The notes beneath the pieces are model-generated. The model made no database searches and had not been told where the DNA came from. It saw only the letters and a program-made list of their open reading frames with translations. Position numbers and translations under genes: made by a program. A stretch of 64,000 nucleotides of DNA from Sphingobacterium bambusae (GTDB taxonomy: Bacteria > Bacteroidota > Bacteroidia > Sphingobacteriales > Sphingobacteriaceae): contig NZ_CP138332.1 in assembly GCF_033955345.1 (NCBI RefSeq), forward strand, positions 4,030,001 to 4,094,000. The letters are read 5' to 3'. Position 1 is the stretch's first letter. Every line of letters starts with the position of its first letter. Positions 10,727 to 19,382 of the stretch are shown one piece after another.

Positions 10727-10771
10727 ATTTGCTCATCCAAAGTGAATGTTTTATTACTTATCTTTAAAGAT

Positions 10772-11767
10772 ATGAAGATCGCTTTCTTTTCTACCCAGCC
10801 CTACGACCGTACGTTCTTCGAACGTGAAAACGCGCAAAACGAATTTAGCTATCAGTTTTATGAAACTCATCTGGGGCCACATATCGTGCAGGCTGTCGAA
10901 GACGTGGATGTAGTCTGTGTTTTCGTGAACGACAAGGTCAATCGGCACGTCATACAGGTGTTGGCAGAGAAAGGCGTTAAAGTTATTGCACTGCGCTGTG
11001 CAGGCTTCAACAATGTTGATCTGGCGGCGGCGAAAGAATATGGATTGCGTGTTTGCCGCGTACCAGCCTATTCGCCAGAGGCGGTTGCTGAACATACCGT
11101 GGCCATGTTGCTCACACTGAATAGAAAAACACACAAGGCATACAACCGTGTTCGAGAGCAGAATTTTTCGTTAAATGGGCTGTTGGGCTTCAATCTTTTT
11201 GGCCGTACGGTGGGGGTTATCGGAACAGGTAAGATTGGGAAGGCCTTTTGTCGAATCATGCATGGCTTCGGCTGCCAACTGTTGGCCTATGACCTGTATG
11301 AAGATTCGGAGCTGAAAAGGGAAGGACTTCGTTACTGTACGCTCGAAGAACTGTATGCGCAGGCGGATATTATTTCCCTGCATTGCCCCCTCACCGCAGA
11401 TACGGCACACTTGATCAACGCAGCATCATTGGCGCAGATGAAAGACGGGCTGATACTGTTGAACACCAGCAGGGGAGGGTTGATTGATACGCTCTCGGTT
11501 ATCGAGGCTTTAAAAAGTAGGAAGCTAGGTGGATTGGCCATTGATGTGTACGAGCAAGAGGAGAAGATCTTTTTTAAAGACCTAAGCAATACGGTGATTG
11601 AAGATGATACCTTGCAACGACTAATGAGCTTCCCCAATGTGTTGATCACTGCGCATCAGGCCTTCTTCACCGACGAGGCGCTTAGCCAGATCGCGAAGAA
11701 GACTTTGGATAACGTGAAAAAGGCATGCTCGGGCCGAGTTGCGGCCGATGATCCTGCTTTCTTGTAG
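10772..11767 (+). CDS. ldhA: D-2-hydroxyacid dehydrogenase (D-lactate dehydrogenase-like)
   Basis: 331 aa from the ATG at 10772; the reading frame could start at a GTG at 10742, but the family sequence begins at MKIAFFSTQPYD. The NAD-binding Rossmann motif is GTGKIGKAF (about 150-158). RCAGFNNVD, the substrate arginine region LNTSRGGLIDT, and the catalytic histidine in ITAHQAFFT are all present. The family reduces pyruvate to D-lactate with NADH in the cytoplasm. It stands alone after the susD terminator and converges with the LacI gene, whose stop lies only 8 bp away. The symbol rests on resemblance to LdhA-type enzymes; another 2-ketoacid substrate is possible. Confidence 0.85.
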   Translation: MKIAFFSTQPYDRTFFERENAQNEFSYQFYETHLGPHIVQAVEDVDVVCVFVNDKVNRHVIQVLAEKGVKVIALRCAGFNNVDLAAAKEYGLRVCRVPAYSPEAVAEHTVAMLLTLNRKTHKAYNRVREQNFSLNGLLGFNLFGRTVGVIGTGKIGKAFCRIMHGFGCQLLAYDLYEDSELKREGLRYCTLEELYAQADIISLHCPLTADTAHLINAASLAQMKDGLILLNTSRGGLIDTLSVIEALKSRKLGGLAIDVYEQEEKIFFKDLSNTVIEDDTLQRLMSFPNVLITAHQAFFTDEALSQIAKKTLDNVKKACSGRVAADDPAFL

Positions 11768-11774
11768 CCTGATG

Positions 11775-12809
11775 TTAGATAGGCGTCGACTGTCGATAAG
11801 TGGTCGTTGCTGCAAGCAGGAAATTCTTGAAGTTTTGGTCTGCTCGATTGCTTGTTTTTTCGATCAGCTCGATCAATAGTTCCAAGGCCAATCGTGCCAT
11901 CTCTTGCGTGGGCTGCCTAATGGTCGACAGCGCCGGTGCGAGATAGTCTGCCAAATTGGTGTTGGTAAATCCAATGACGGCAACGTCTTCCGGTACCCGA
12001 AGTTTTAATCCGGCCAATATCCCCAGTATCTTAATCGATAGCGTATCGGTTCCGCCTACAATAGCATCGGGCAATAAATCCTGCTCTTTTAAACGGGATA
12101 AGGTTGTTTTCAGCTCTTCGTCAATATCTTGGTTGGGATCTTGGTAATCTGCATAGATAATGTATTTGTCTAAAAACGGTACCGCGTGGTTGTGCAGGGC
12201 ATTCTTGTAGCCTCGTATGCGATCTTTCGTGTTCCCGATATCTTTACCGCATAAAAAAGCAATCCGTTTACGTCCTTTTTGCAACAAATCTTCGGTAACT
12301 TGATAGGTTTCCATACTGTTGTGTATACCTATTTTATGGGTGCGTAATCCATGCTGTATTCGGTCGAATAAAATAACCGGACAGCTGTTCACATGTATAT
12401 CTTCCAACAGGCTCACATTCGAATTCTCGTGCGCCGGTGAAATAATAATGCCCGCCACATTTTGCTGCCGCAAAAAAAGTAGAGCTTCTTTTTCCAGCTC
12501 TTCCCGATTTTGGGTTTGGAAGGGGAGCAGGGTGTAGTTCAATGGTATCACCGCCTTGTACAGCTCCTCAATAAATTCTAGGAAAAAAGGACTCGATAGA
12601 AAAGGAATAACCACACCGATTAAATTCGTTTTTCCTGTCTTTAAGTTCTTGGCGAATGTGTTCGGTCTGTAGTTGTGTGCCTTGGCGTAGGCCAACACTC
12701 GGTCTTTTGTTGCCTGTTTGATTTCATGGCTGTCGTTCAAAGCCCGTGAAATTGTCGCAGGCGACAGGTTTAATGCCTTGGCTATTGATTTTATCGTGAC
12801 TTCGCTCAT
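11775..12809 (-). CDS. LacI-family transcriptional regulator
   Basis: 344 aa. An N-terminal helix-turn-helix (TIKSIAKALNLSPATISRALND, split over residues 5-26) with the hinge helix after it, then a periplasmic-binding-protein-like sensor domain (about 60-340) that would bind a sugar-type effector. It is transcribed divergently from the secreted GH43 gene at 12986, so that gene is the obvious target. The 176-bp gap between them contains an inverted repeat that could be its operator. Confidence 0.93.
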   Translation of the reverse strand: MSEVTIKSIAKALNLSPATISRALNDSHEIKQATKDRVLAYAKAHNYRPNTFAKNLKTGKTNLIGVVIPFLSSPFFLEFIEELYKAVIPLNYTLLPFQTQNREELEKEALLFLRQQNVAGIIISPAHENSNVSLLEDIHVNSCPVILFDRIQHGLRTHKIGIHNSMETYQVTEDLLQKGRKRIAFLCGKDIGNTKDRIRGYKNALHNHAVPFLDKYIIYADYQDPNQDIDEELKTTLSRLKEQDLLPDAIVGGTDTLSIKILGILAGLKLRVPEDVAVIGFTNTNLADYLAPALSTIRQPTQEMARLALELLIELIEKTSNRADQNFKNFLLAATTTYRQSTPI

Positions 12810-12888
12810 GGTTCAAACACTTCTAAGGTGTTAAATTTATCAAAATTATTCCATTATTCCATGCGGAGTAGAAGAGCCTATATGAATA

Positions 12889-12911
12889 ATAAATGTTTTA
12901 TTGACATTTAT
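12889..12911. promoter_or_regulatory. Inverted repeat between lacI-type regulator and GH43 gene (candidate operator)
   Basis: ATAAATGT at 12889-12896 is repeated in inverse as ACATTTAT at 12904-12911, with a 7-nt spacer, about 75 bp before the GH43 start. LacI proteins bind inverted repeats, but this one is AT-rich and lacks the central CG of many LacI operators, so the assignment is tentative. Confidence 0.3.
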
Positions 12912-12985
12912 ATTAATTTGTTTATTTTTATCCCGTGGCCAATAACAAACCGAGCCTAGCTAGCACGGGAGATAATTATTTACAT

Positions 12986-13981
12986 ATGAAACTGAAAACA
13001 ACGCTTACATTGCTAACCTTGGGACTTATCACGGCTATCCCAGCGCAAGCTCAGCAAACAACTGCTGCCAAAAAGGATACCATGATTACGGTAACAGGCA
13101 ATCCGCTTTTTACGCACAAATATACCGCCGATCCCGCCGCACTCGTTGTGGGTGATACTTTTTATCTCTATGCAGGGCAAGATACCGGTGATGGCCGAGG
13201 CTACAATATTCCCAATTGGCTTGTGTTCTCCAGCAAAGATCTGAAAACCTGGACCGAGCATGCTGTCCCCTTGAAAACAGGCGACTTTCCTTGGGCCGTA
13301 GGCAACAGCTCTTGGGCGTCTCAGGTGATCGAACGTGACGGCAAGTACTATTGGTATGTGTCTACCGAGCATCGAGATGTCGATGGTAAACGAGGCAAAG
13401 CTATTGGTGTGGCTGTTTCGGATAGTCCTGTTGGTCCTTTCAAGGATGCCCGCGGATCGGCTTTGATCAGCAATAACATGACAACCAAATGGACGAATAT
13501 CAGCTGGGACGATATCGATCCCACGGTGTGGATCGACAATGATGGACAGGCTTATCTTTTCTGGGGCAATACACAGTGCTATTATGCGAAGCTTAAGCCG
13601 AATATGACGGAAATTGAAGGCGATATTATGCCGGTTTCCTTGCCGTCCTTTACAGAAGCACCTTGGATACATAAACGTGGCGATTGGTACTACCTTTCCT
13701 ATGCAACGGGTTTTCCGGAAAAGATTGCCTATGCCATGAGCAAGAGCATACAAGGACCTTGGCAGTATAAAGGCATTCTCAATGAAATCGCGGGGAACAG
13801 CAATACCAATCATCAGGCTATCGTCGAGTTTAAAGGTAACTGGTATTTCGTTTACCATAACGGAGCCATGCAGATCGAGGGGGGAAGCTATCGTCGTTCT
13901 GTCTGTATCGATCGCTTGTTCTACAATAAGGACGGTAGCCTAAAACGCGTGCAGATGACCACGGAAGGTATCTTCAAGTAG
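12986..13981 (+). CDS. Secreted glycoside hydrolase family 43 protein
   Basis: 331 aa from the ATG at 12986, where the signal peptide MKLKTTLTLLTLGLITAIPA begins; the longer frame from 12935 would add an unlikely polar leader. The single domain is a GH43 propeller with the three acidic positions in TADPAAL, DIDPTVW and TEAPWIH. No accessory binding domain is present. Likely activities are arabinanase, arabinofuranosidase or xylosidase, acting outside the cytoplasm. It is divergent from a LacI regulator and separated from the SusCD unit by the dehydrogenase gene, so it is probably a satellite of the same glycan response. Confidence 0.88.
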   Translation: MKLKTTLTLLTLGLITAIPAQAQQTTAAKKDTMITVTGNPLFTHKYTADPAALVVGDTFYLYAGQDTGDGRGYNIPNWLVFSSKDLKTWTEHAVPLKTGDFPWAVGNSSWASQVIERDGKYYWYVSTEHRDVDGKRGKAIGVAVSDSPVGPFKDARGSALISNNMTTKWTNISWDDIDPTVWIDNDGQAYLFWGNTQCYYAKLKPNMTEIEGDIMPVSLPSFTEAPWIHKRGDWYYLSYATGFPEKIAYAMSKSIQGPWQYKGILNEIAGNSNTNHQAIVEFKGNWYFVYHNGAMQIEGGSYRRSVCIDRLFYNKDGSLKRVQMTTEGIFK

Positions 13982-14031
13982 CGGAGATTCAGAGCCAGCG
14001 CGAATGGCCTAATATTTGTAAAGCCTCTCCT

Positions 14032-14256
14032 ATGGGAAAGAGAATAATAACATTAATTATGCTGGCTTGTGCGATGCTATTTAGCTTTTCGTCTTGCTAT
14101 ACACATGGCCCTAGACACATGCCGCCGGGTCATGCAAAAAAAGTACATCGAGCAAAGTCCGCAAAGCGATACGCTCCAGGTCAACAGAAGAGAAACAAAG
14201 GGAAAAAGGGACATTCATCGAAGCGAGACGAGAACTTGTTCCCTCGCCGACGCTAA
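14032..14256 (+). CDS. Small basic lipoprotein of the 'quinol oxidase subunit 4'-named type
   Basis: 74 aa. A hydrophobic leader with lipobox FSSC, then a short, strongly basic tail with the motif MPPGHAKKVHRAKSAKRYAPGQ. Small Bacteroidota proteins with this PPGxAKK...SAKxxAPGQ pattern are often named quinol oxidase subunit 4 in databases, but nothing in the sequence shows an oxidase function. The tail is rich in Lys, Arg and His and could bind polyanions or metal; that is inference. A terminator follows directly. Confidence 0.65.
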   Translation: MGKRIITLIMLACAMLFSFSSCYTHGPRHMPPGHAKKVHRAKSAKRYAPGQQKRNKGKKGHSSKRDENLFPRRR

Positions 14257-14278
14257 GTGCTCGCCTTCGAAAAAATAA

Positions 14279-14311
14279 AGAACGCGCTCCGCTAATTGTG
14301 GGGCGCGTTTG
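14279..14311 (+). terminator. Rho-independent terminator
   Basis: AACGCGCTCC (14281-14290) pairs with GGGGCGCGTT (14300-14309), with one G-T wobble, and ends in TTT. It follows the small basic lipoprotein gene by 24 bp. Confidence 0.65.
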
Positions 14312-14378
14312 CTGTTGGGGAGTCATTCTCTTGCAGCAAACGTCCCGATTTTCGATTTATTTTTTTAAATTAGTTTTT

Positions 14379-15401
14379 ATGAACACTAACCCACGTAATA
14401 TGTTAAAAAAATATCTAGGATATGGCCTTATGGCCAGTCTTTTAGCAAGTAGCTTCGCTGCTTGTACAAATGCTTCGAAGGATGAAAAGCAAGAAGAGGA
14501 AGTGCATAATCCTGCCTCGCAGACCATTCCTGAAGAAGCGAAAGGTTTGATCGGCCGTTGGGATCTTACCGTGGATAAGGAAGGTAAACAAGTACCATCC
14601 TGGCTAGAGATTAAATTGTCTGGATTCAATACCCTCGTTGGTTACTATGTGGGCGATAGCGGGAGTAGCCGCCCGGTAGCGCATATCAAACTGGAGAACG
14701 GTAAGTTCTCATTCACTATTCCACCGCAGTGGGAAGGCGGTGAAGGCGATTTTACCATTCAGGGCGAGCTAAGTGGCGAAACGCTGAAGGGATCGATCAC
14801 CAGCAACAAAGGAAATACCTTTTCATATACCGGCGTAAAAGCGCCCTACTTGGATCGCAGTGGCGTTGCACAATGGGGCGAAGCTATAGAATTGTTTAAC
14901 GGGAAGGATTTGTCGGGATGGAAAACATCGTCGGAAGATAGCCAGTGGTCAGTAAAAGATGGCATATTGATCAATGTAAAGGCTGGGGCTAATTTGATCA
15001 CCGAGCAGAAATTTGAGGATTTCAAGCTGGTAGCCGAATTCCGCTATGCAGAAGGTGGCAATTCGGGCATCTATCTGCGTGGGCGCTATGAAGTGCAGAT
15101 CGAAGATTCTCCCAAAGATCGTCATCCCGGATCGCTGTACTTTGGTGGGGTGTATGGCTTTCTATCGCCAAATGCGATGGTTGCTGCCGGGCCAAACGAA
15201 TGGAATCGGTATGAAATCACTTTGCGTGGCCGCCTCGTAACGATTGTTGCCAATGGCAAGACGATTATCAACGAACAAGAAATTCCTGGAATAACTGGGG
15301 GGGCGTTGGATAGTAAAGAAGGCGAGCCCGGGCCTATTTATTTGCAGGGAGACCACACCGGCGTAGAGTTTCGAAAGATTACCATTATTCCGGCAAAATA
15401 A
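14379..15401 (+). CDS. DUF1080 (3-keto-disaccharide hydrolase domain) lipoprotein
   Basis: 340 aa from the ATG at 14379, preceded by the AT-rich tract usual for this phylum; an ATG at 14400 is equally placed for the signal peptide. The lipobox is SFAAC. Residues about 55-170 form a beta-rich domain of unknown type. The C-terminal half (about 175-340) is DUF1080, with IELFNGKDLSGW, GGNSGIYLRGRYEVQI and the ending IYLQGDHTGVEFRKI, a LamG-like fold. Members act on 3-keto-glycosides or bind glycans at the cell surface. It is followed by a perfect terminator hairpin, so it is transcribed alone. Confidence 0.88.
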   Translation: MNTNPRNMLKKYLGYGLMASLLASSFAACTNASKDEKQEEEVHNPASQTIPEEAKGLIGRWDLTVDKEGKQVPSWLEIKLSGFNTLVGYYVGDSGSSRPVAHIKLENGKFSFTIPPQWEGGEGDFTIQGELSGETLKGSITSNKGNTFSYTGVKAPYLDRSGVAQWGEAIELFNGKDLSGWKTSSEDSQWSVKDGILINVKAGANLITEQKFEDFKLVAEFRYAEGGNSGIYLRGRYEVQIEDSPKDRHPGSLYFGGVYGFLSPNAMVAAGPNEWNRYEITLRGRLVTIVANGKTIINEQEIPGITGGALDSKEGEPGPIYLQGDHTGVEFRKITIIPAK

Positions 15402-15403
15402 GC

Positions 15404-15441
15404 CAAAAGATGTTAAACGATACGCCGTTTAACATCTTTTG
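15404..15441 (+). terminator. Rho-independent terminator, 16-bp perfect stem
   Basis: CAAAAGATGTTAAACG (15404-15419) pairs perfectly with CGTTTAACATCTTTTG (15426-15441) around a 6-nt loop. Flanking A and T runs make it likely to work in both directions. Confidence 0.8.
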
Positions 15442-15508
15442 TTTACAGGGCATAGCATTGCTCCTTAAGGAAATAAACATTATTTAAAACGTGCTGTTTT
15501 TACAGTAT

Positions 15509-16615
15509 ATGGTTACGCGCATGAGGTTACTTTTTTTATTTACGGCTATCACTTTTTGTTTTCACATGTCATACGCACAGCAGCTAACTGATCCGCGCTT
15601 AGAGACGGTGGTCTCTTTTGGCGAGTTACAGCCTATCGGGGTTAGTGTGTCCAGCGACAATCGGCTGTTTGTCTCCTTTCCGCGACGCGCTCCCTACCGC
15701 TTTGGACTTACGGAAATCGTCGATGGCAAACCGCTGGCTTATCCGGATTTGTCTTGGAATGCTTCGGGACATGCTGGGCAAGACAGCTTTGTCAATGTGC
15801 AAGATATCTACGTGGATACGGAAGATCAACTGTGGGTGCTAGATTCAAAACCGGGAGCTGGAAACTCGGTATTTGGAAAAGGTAGGGATGAAGCTGCAGA
15901 GGGCCGTTTTAATTTGTTACAGATTGATTTGAAAACTGATAAAGTGGTTCGCCAATATCATTTTGAGGATCTAAATAAAGCCAAGTCGGGATTGAATGAT
16001 GTGCGGGTCGATACGGAAAAGCGCTTGGCTTATTTGTCCGATCCGGGGCAAGCAGGTATCGTTGTGCTAGATCTGCTGAGCGGAAAATCTCGATTGCTGC
16101 TGGCCAATTCGGAAAGTACAACGGCCAATCCAGCTATTGTGCTGTCCTACGAAGGCCGTGAGATGCGTGATAAAGATGGAAAGCCTTTTCGTTCCAATGT
16201 CAACGGCATCGCCCTGACCAAGGATAATGCCTATTTCTATTTTAAACCGATCAATGCCTTGCATCTATACCGTATTTCGACAACCTACTTAGCCGATGCC
16301 TCGCTGACAGATAGCGAGCTCGCCCAAAAGGTGGAGGATGTGGGAGAAACGGTGGTTACGCACGGATTGGTAGCGGATAAGAAAGGAAATATTTACCTTA
16401 CATCGTCCTTGGACTACAGCATAAAGAGACTGTTGCCCGACGGCAAGATAGAAACGATCGTGCAGGATAGCCGATTGATCTGGCCAGATTCGCTAGGTAT
16501 CGGTAGCGACGGTTACTTGTATTTTTCCTGCGCGCAAGTCAATAAATTGCCGCAATGGAACGGCGGAGCAGATCAAACAATTTTCCCATACAGCATCTAT
16601 CGCGTCAAACTATAA
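15509..16615 (+). CDS. Secreted Yellow/MRJP-family protein (L-dopachrome tautomerase-related)
   Basis: 368 aa from the ATG at 15509 (another at 15521); both lead into a signal peptide ending SYAQQ. The body is a six-bladed propeller of the major royal jelly protein/Yellow type, with LWVLDSKPG, LNDVRVD, YLSDPGQAGIVVLDL and LIWPDSLGIGSDGYLYFS as recognisable blades. Bacterial members are secreted; their substrates are mostly unknown and sugar lactones or aromatics have been proposed. It stands alone between a terminator and a convergent gene. Confidence 0.82.
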   Translation: MVTRMRLLFLFTAITFCFHMSYAQQLTDPRLETVVSFGELQPIGVSVSSDNRLFVSFPRRAPYRFGLTEIVDGKPLAYPDLSWNASGHAGQDSFVNVQDIYVDTEDQLWVLDSKPGAGNSVFGKGRDEAAEGRFNLLQIDLKTDKVVRQYHFEDLNKAKSGLNDVRVDTEKRLAYLSDPGQAGIVVLDLLSGKSRLLLANSESTTANPAIVLSYEGREMRDKDGKPFRSNVNGIALTKDNAYFYFKPINALHLYRISTTYLADASLTDSELAQKVEDVGETVVTHGLVADKKGNIYLTSSLDYSIKRLLPDGKIETIVQDSRLIWPDSLGIGSDGYLYFSCAQVNKLPQWNGGADQTIFPYSIYRVKL

Positions 16616-16659
16616 TACGAATTGTACGACGTAAGGAGATACTATATCGTGGTCGCATC

Positions 16660-16965
16660 CTATAGACCGATCACCACAACCACGATGTCTTCGTTGTGGT
16701 AGGCAGGATGGTAGCGTACGACGGCACCGCTCTCTCGATAATAGGCCAGCTCTTCGTATACCGCTTGGCGCAGTACGCCTTTGCCTCTTCCATGTACAAA
16801 GCGTATCTCGGCGTAGCCCCAGTAAATGGCGGCATCAAGGCTTTCACGAAGTAGATCGATGGATGCAGCAAGCAGTTCATCCGCTTCATAGCGATCAATC
16901 TCGTGTAAAAAAGCATCTGCATGCAAATCCACCTGCTTCGGTGGTCTCGGTAAAGCTCTAGCCAT
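16660..16965 (-). CDS. Smr-domain protein (small MutS-related)
   Basis: 101 aa from the ATG at 16965. It starts with a short linker, then the Smr domain: VDLHAD near residue 14 and the FVHGRGKGVLR motif near residue 60, the two signature motifs. Smr domains bind or cleave branched or structured nucleic acids. Here the domain stands alone, without MutS2. It converges with the MRJP-like gene. Confidence 0.85.
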   Translation of the reverse strand: MARALPRPPKQVDLHADAFLHEIDRYEADELLAASIDLLRESLDAAIYWGYAEIRFVHGRGKGVLRQAVYEELAYYRESGAVVRYHPAYHNEDIVVVVIGL

Positions 16966-17096
16966 TCTCAAAAATAATACTTATGTTTAGCATTCTAAAA
17001 AATACGGTGCATTCTTGATCTATTTCTGTAGCCCGCACATAAAAGCAAACATATACCACATGGGGTTCCATCTGGTTTAAAACACATACATCACAT

Positions 17097-18482
17097 ATGA
17101 AAAAAATAGCTGCTGCTGTACTTTTTTTTACGGGTAGTTTAGGCACGGTCTTGGGGCAGCAAGATTCCGTTATGTTGGATAACATTTATCGTGTTTCATT
17201 TGAGCAGGGTAAAGCCTATGAGAATCTACACTACTTAACGAAACATATTGGAAACCGCATAGCCGGATCGGAAAAGGCGGAGCAGGCGGTGACTTGGTCG
17301 AAATCGCTCATGGATGCGATGGCATTCGATAAGGTTTATCTGCAAGACGTGGACGTGCCCTATTGGGATCGCGGCGCGCCTGAGGTGGCTTACCTGCAGC
17401 GTACGAAAGAACCTCTTCAGGTGTTGGCCTTGGGCGGTTCCGTGGCTACGGCAAAGGGAGGTCTAACAGCGGAGGTGCTGGAGGTGGAGTTGCTAAGCGA
17501 GCTGCGCCAGCATGGTGATGCGGTTCGTGGAAAGATCGTGTTCGTAAACAAGCCTTGGGATGAGTCTATGGTGGAAACCGGCGTAGCTTATGGGTTGAAC
17601 AGCAGCCAAAGGAGCCGTGGGCCTGCGGAAGCGGCGAAGCTCGGCGCGGTAGCCTACCTTTTCCGGTCCTTGTCTTCGTCCATTGCCGATGATTATCCGC
17701 ATACCGGAGGGACGCGATATGTTGCCGGAATTGATAGCATTCCGGCTATTGCCATTTCTGCGGTTAGCGCGCAGAAGCTGAGCGCCGCGTTGAAGGAAGA
17801 TGCCCACAGCCAGGTTTTCTTACAGAATACTTCGGCTTGGAAAGGCTCGGTCAAAACACACAACTTGATTGCCGAGTGGCGAGGATCGGAGCATCCCGAT
17901 GAGATTATTACCATTGGTGGACACATCGACTCTTGGGATGTTGGCGAAGGTGCGCACGACAACGGCACCGGAACGATGGGCACACTGGATGCTATCCGCA
18001 CGTTGATGGCGCTTGGCTATAAGCCTAAACATACGATACGGCTAGTGTTCTACATGAATGAAGAAAATGGGGTGCACGGCGCCGTAAAATATGGTGAAAG
18101 CGCAAAAGCGCGATCGGAAAAGATGGTTGCAGCGATTGAGAGCGACGCGGGAGGCTTTGCACCACGCGGTTTTGATATCAAAGCGTCGGCAGCTGCCGTA
18201 GCATGGATACAGCAGCAATGGAAACCGCTGTTCGAACAGAAATTTTGGGTTTCACGTTTCTTGCAGGGCAGTCCGGGGGTAGATTCCGGCGTGTGGGGTG
18301 AACATTTTCCGCGTACGGTGATGTTTAATTTCAGACCCGATCCACACCGTTATTTTGATATCCACCACACGGCAAAAGATGTGTTCGAGGCGGTAGATAG
18401 ACGGGAATTGCAATCGGGTGTTGCAGCTCTGGCCTCCTTGCTCTATTTGGTCGATCAGCAAGTTGATCAAATCAAGCAATAG
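17097..18482 (+). CDS. Secreted M28-family aminopeptidase with PA domain
   Basis: 461 aa. Signal peptide MKKIAAAVLFFTGSLGTVLG, then an N-terminal part, a PA insertion (about 110-255), and the M28 catalytic core. Zinc ligands fit the family: GGHIDSWD, HDNGTG, the MNEENG glutamate pair, ESDAGG and DIHHTAKD. M28 enzymes remove N-terminal residues from peptides, here outside the cytoplasm. The gene has its own 5' region and no operon partner. Confidence 0.93.
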   Translation: MKKIAAAVLFFTGSLGTVLGQQDSVMLDNIYRVSFEQGKAYENLHYLTKHIGNRIAGSEKAEQAVTWSKSLMDAMAFDKVYLQDVDVPYWDRGAPEVAYLQRTKEPLQVLALGGSVATAKGGLTAEVLEVELLSELRQHGDAVRGKIVFVNKPWDESMVETGVAYGLNSSQRSRGPAEAAKLGAVAYLFRSLSSSIADDYPHTGGTRYVAGIDSIPAIAISAVSAQKLSAALKEDAHSQVFLQNTSAWKGSVKTHNLIAEWRGSEHPDEIITIGGHIDSWDVGEGAHDNGTGTMGTLDAIRTLMALGYKPKHTIRLVFYMNEENGVHGAVKYGESAKARSEKMVAAIESDAGGFAPRGFDIKASAAAVAWIQQQWKPLFEQKFWVSRFLQGSPGVDSGVWGEHFPRTVMFNFRPDPHRYFDIHHTAKDVFEAVDRRELQSGVAALASLLYLVDQQVDQIKQ

Positions 18483-18513
18483 CGCTAAGCAAAAAGCAAC
18501 TTACATCAAGCGC

Positions 18514-18906
18514 TTACAGCAGGGGAGGGAAGGGCGATTGTCGGATGTGCTCCAGTTTGATTTGGAATAGGGCCGCCATCTTGTTGCCTCGGCTTTTAGC
18601 CTCTTCGGCCACTGTTCCTTGAAAGAGCTCGTCCACGGTTTCATGAAACAGCTGCAGCCAACGCTCAAAATGTGCTTTGTCTATCGGCAACCGGGCATGG
18701 GGTGGAAAGGGACGACCATTGTAGGTATGTTCATCCAATAAGATAGTTTGCCAAAAGCTATACATCTTGGATAAATGCTGCGGCCATCGATCCTGTATGC
18801 TCGTCTGAAATATCGGTCCTAGCTGTTGGTCTTGCTGCACCTTGCCGTAGAAGCTGTCTACCAATAGCCGTATATCGTCCAATGTTTGTATGTCTGTGTT
18901 GCGCAT
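18514..18906 (-). CDS. Group III truncated hemoglobin
   Basis: 130 aa from the ATG at 18906. Longer upstream starts exist to 18966, but they would place the promoter inside the gene. The globin features are the FYGKV and LGPIF segments, HLSKMYSFWQTILL, and the group III pattern AHFERWLQLFHETVDELFQG with the proximal histidine. Such globins bind O2, NO or sulfide and are usually linked to NO or microaerobic responses. The promoter carries a Crp/Fnr-type palindrome, which fits that role. Confidence 0.9.
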   Translation of the reverse strand: MRNTDIQTLDDIRLLVDSFYGKVQQDQQLGPIFQTSIQDRWPQHLSKMYSFWQTILLDEHTYNGRPFPPHARLPIDKAHFERWLQLFHETVDELFQGTVAEEAKSRGNKMAALFQIKLEHIRQSPFPPLL

Positions 18907-18923
18907 GTCCTGCCTCTTTTTTA

Positions 18924-18967
18924 CAAAGTTAGTGACACGACAGCAGAAAAATATGATCGGCATCATA
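18924..18967 (-). promoter_or_regulatory. Globin promoter with FNR/DNR-like box
   Basis: Reading the minus strand, TAACTTTG (18931-18924) fits the Bacteroidota -7 element TAnnTTTG. The perfect palindrome TATGATCGGCATCATA lies at 18952-18967; its TGAT-N4-ATCA core is the half-site pattern of FNR/DNR/HcpR regulators. Its centre is about 41 bp before the expected transcription start, the usual place for activation by this family. No good -33 element is present, which fits activator dependence. Confidence 0.5.
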
Positions 18968-19003
18968 AAGGTTGCACCACCTTGTCAAGGAAGTGCAACC
19001 TTT
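18967..19003 (-). terminator. Terminator of the panD operon
   Basis: AAAGGTTGCAC and GTGCAACCTTT form an 11-bp perfect stem. It lies 5 bp past the panD stop on the minus strand and overlaps the edge of the globin regulatory palindrome, so it also insulates the globin promoter from read-through. Confidence 0.75.
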
Positions 19004-19007
19004 TTAT

Positions 19008-19376
19008 TTAGTAATTGTATTGCTCTACCGACTTGATCTGGTTGTTACCTTCGGTAAATACCAATGTGGGCTGATAGCTATCCGCTTCTTCTGGCGAAAG
19101 GTTGATAAATGAGAGGATGTGAACGGTGTCGCCCACTTTTGCATGCAATGCTGCTCCTCCGTTCATACATACTTCGCCACTGCCGCGCTGGCCGGGAAGC
19201 ACATAGGTCATAATACGGCTGCCATTGACCGCATTGTTGATGTACACCTGTTCATATTTCTTAATGCCTGCTGCATCGAGCAGATCGGCATCGATGGTGA
19301 TTGATCCATTGTAGGCTACGTTTGCTTCGGTAACTTTTACCGTATGAATTTTTGCTTTTAAAAGTGTTAATTCCAT
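19008..19376 (-). CDS. panD: Aspartate 1-decarboxylase
   Basis: 122 aa, the usual length. PanD cleaves itself before a serine to form the pyruvoyl cofactor and then converts L-aspartate to beta-alanine. The processing site Gly24-Ser25 (YNGSITID) is intact, as are Lys9, His11, Arg54, Thr57, Tyr58 and the MNGGAA segment with the active-site Asn, so it should be active. It is the last gene of a three-gene operon, 6 bp after the DUF6695 gene, and not next to panC as is common. It may be the only PanD of the genome or a pathway-specific second copy; the window cannot tell. Confidence 0.92.
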   Translation of the reverse strand: MELTLLKAKIHTVKVTEANVAYNGSITIDADLLDAAGIKKYEQVYINNAVNGSRIMTYVLPGQRGSGEVCMNGGAALHAKVGDTVHILSFINLSPEEADSYQPTLVFTEGNNQIKSVEQYNY

Positions 19377-19382
19377 TTGATT

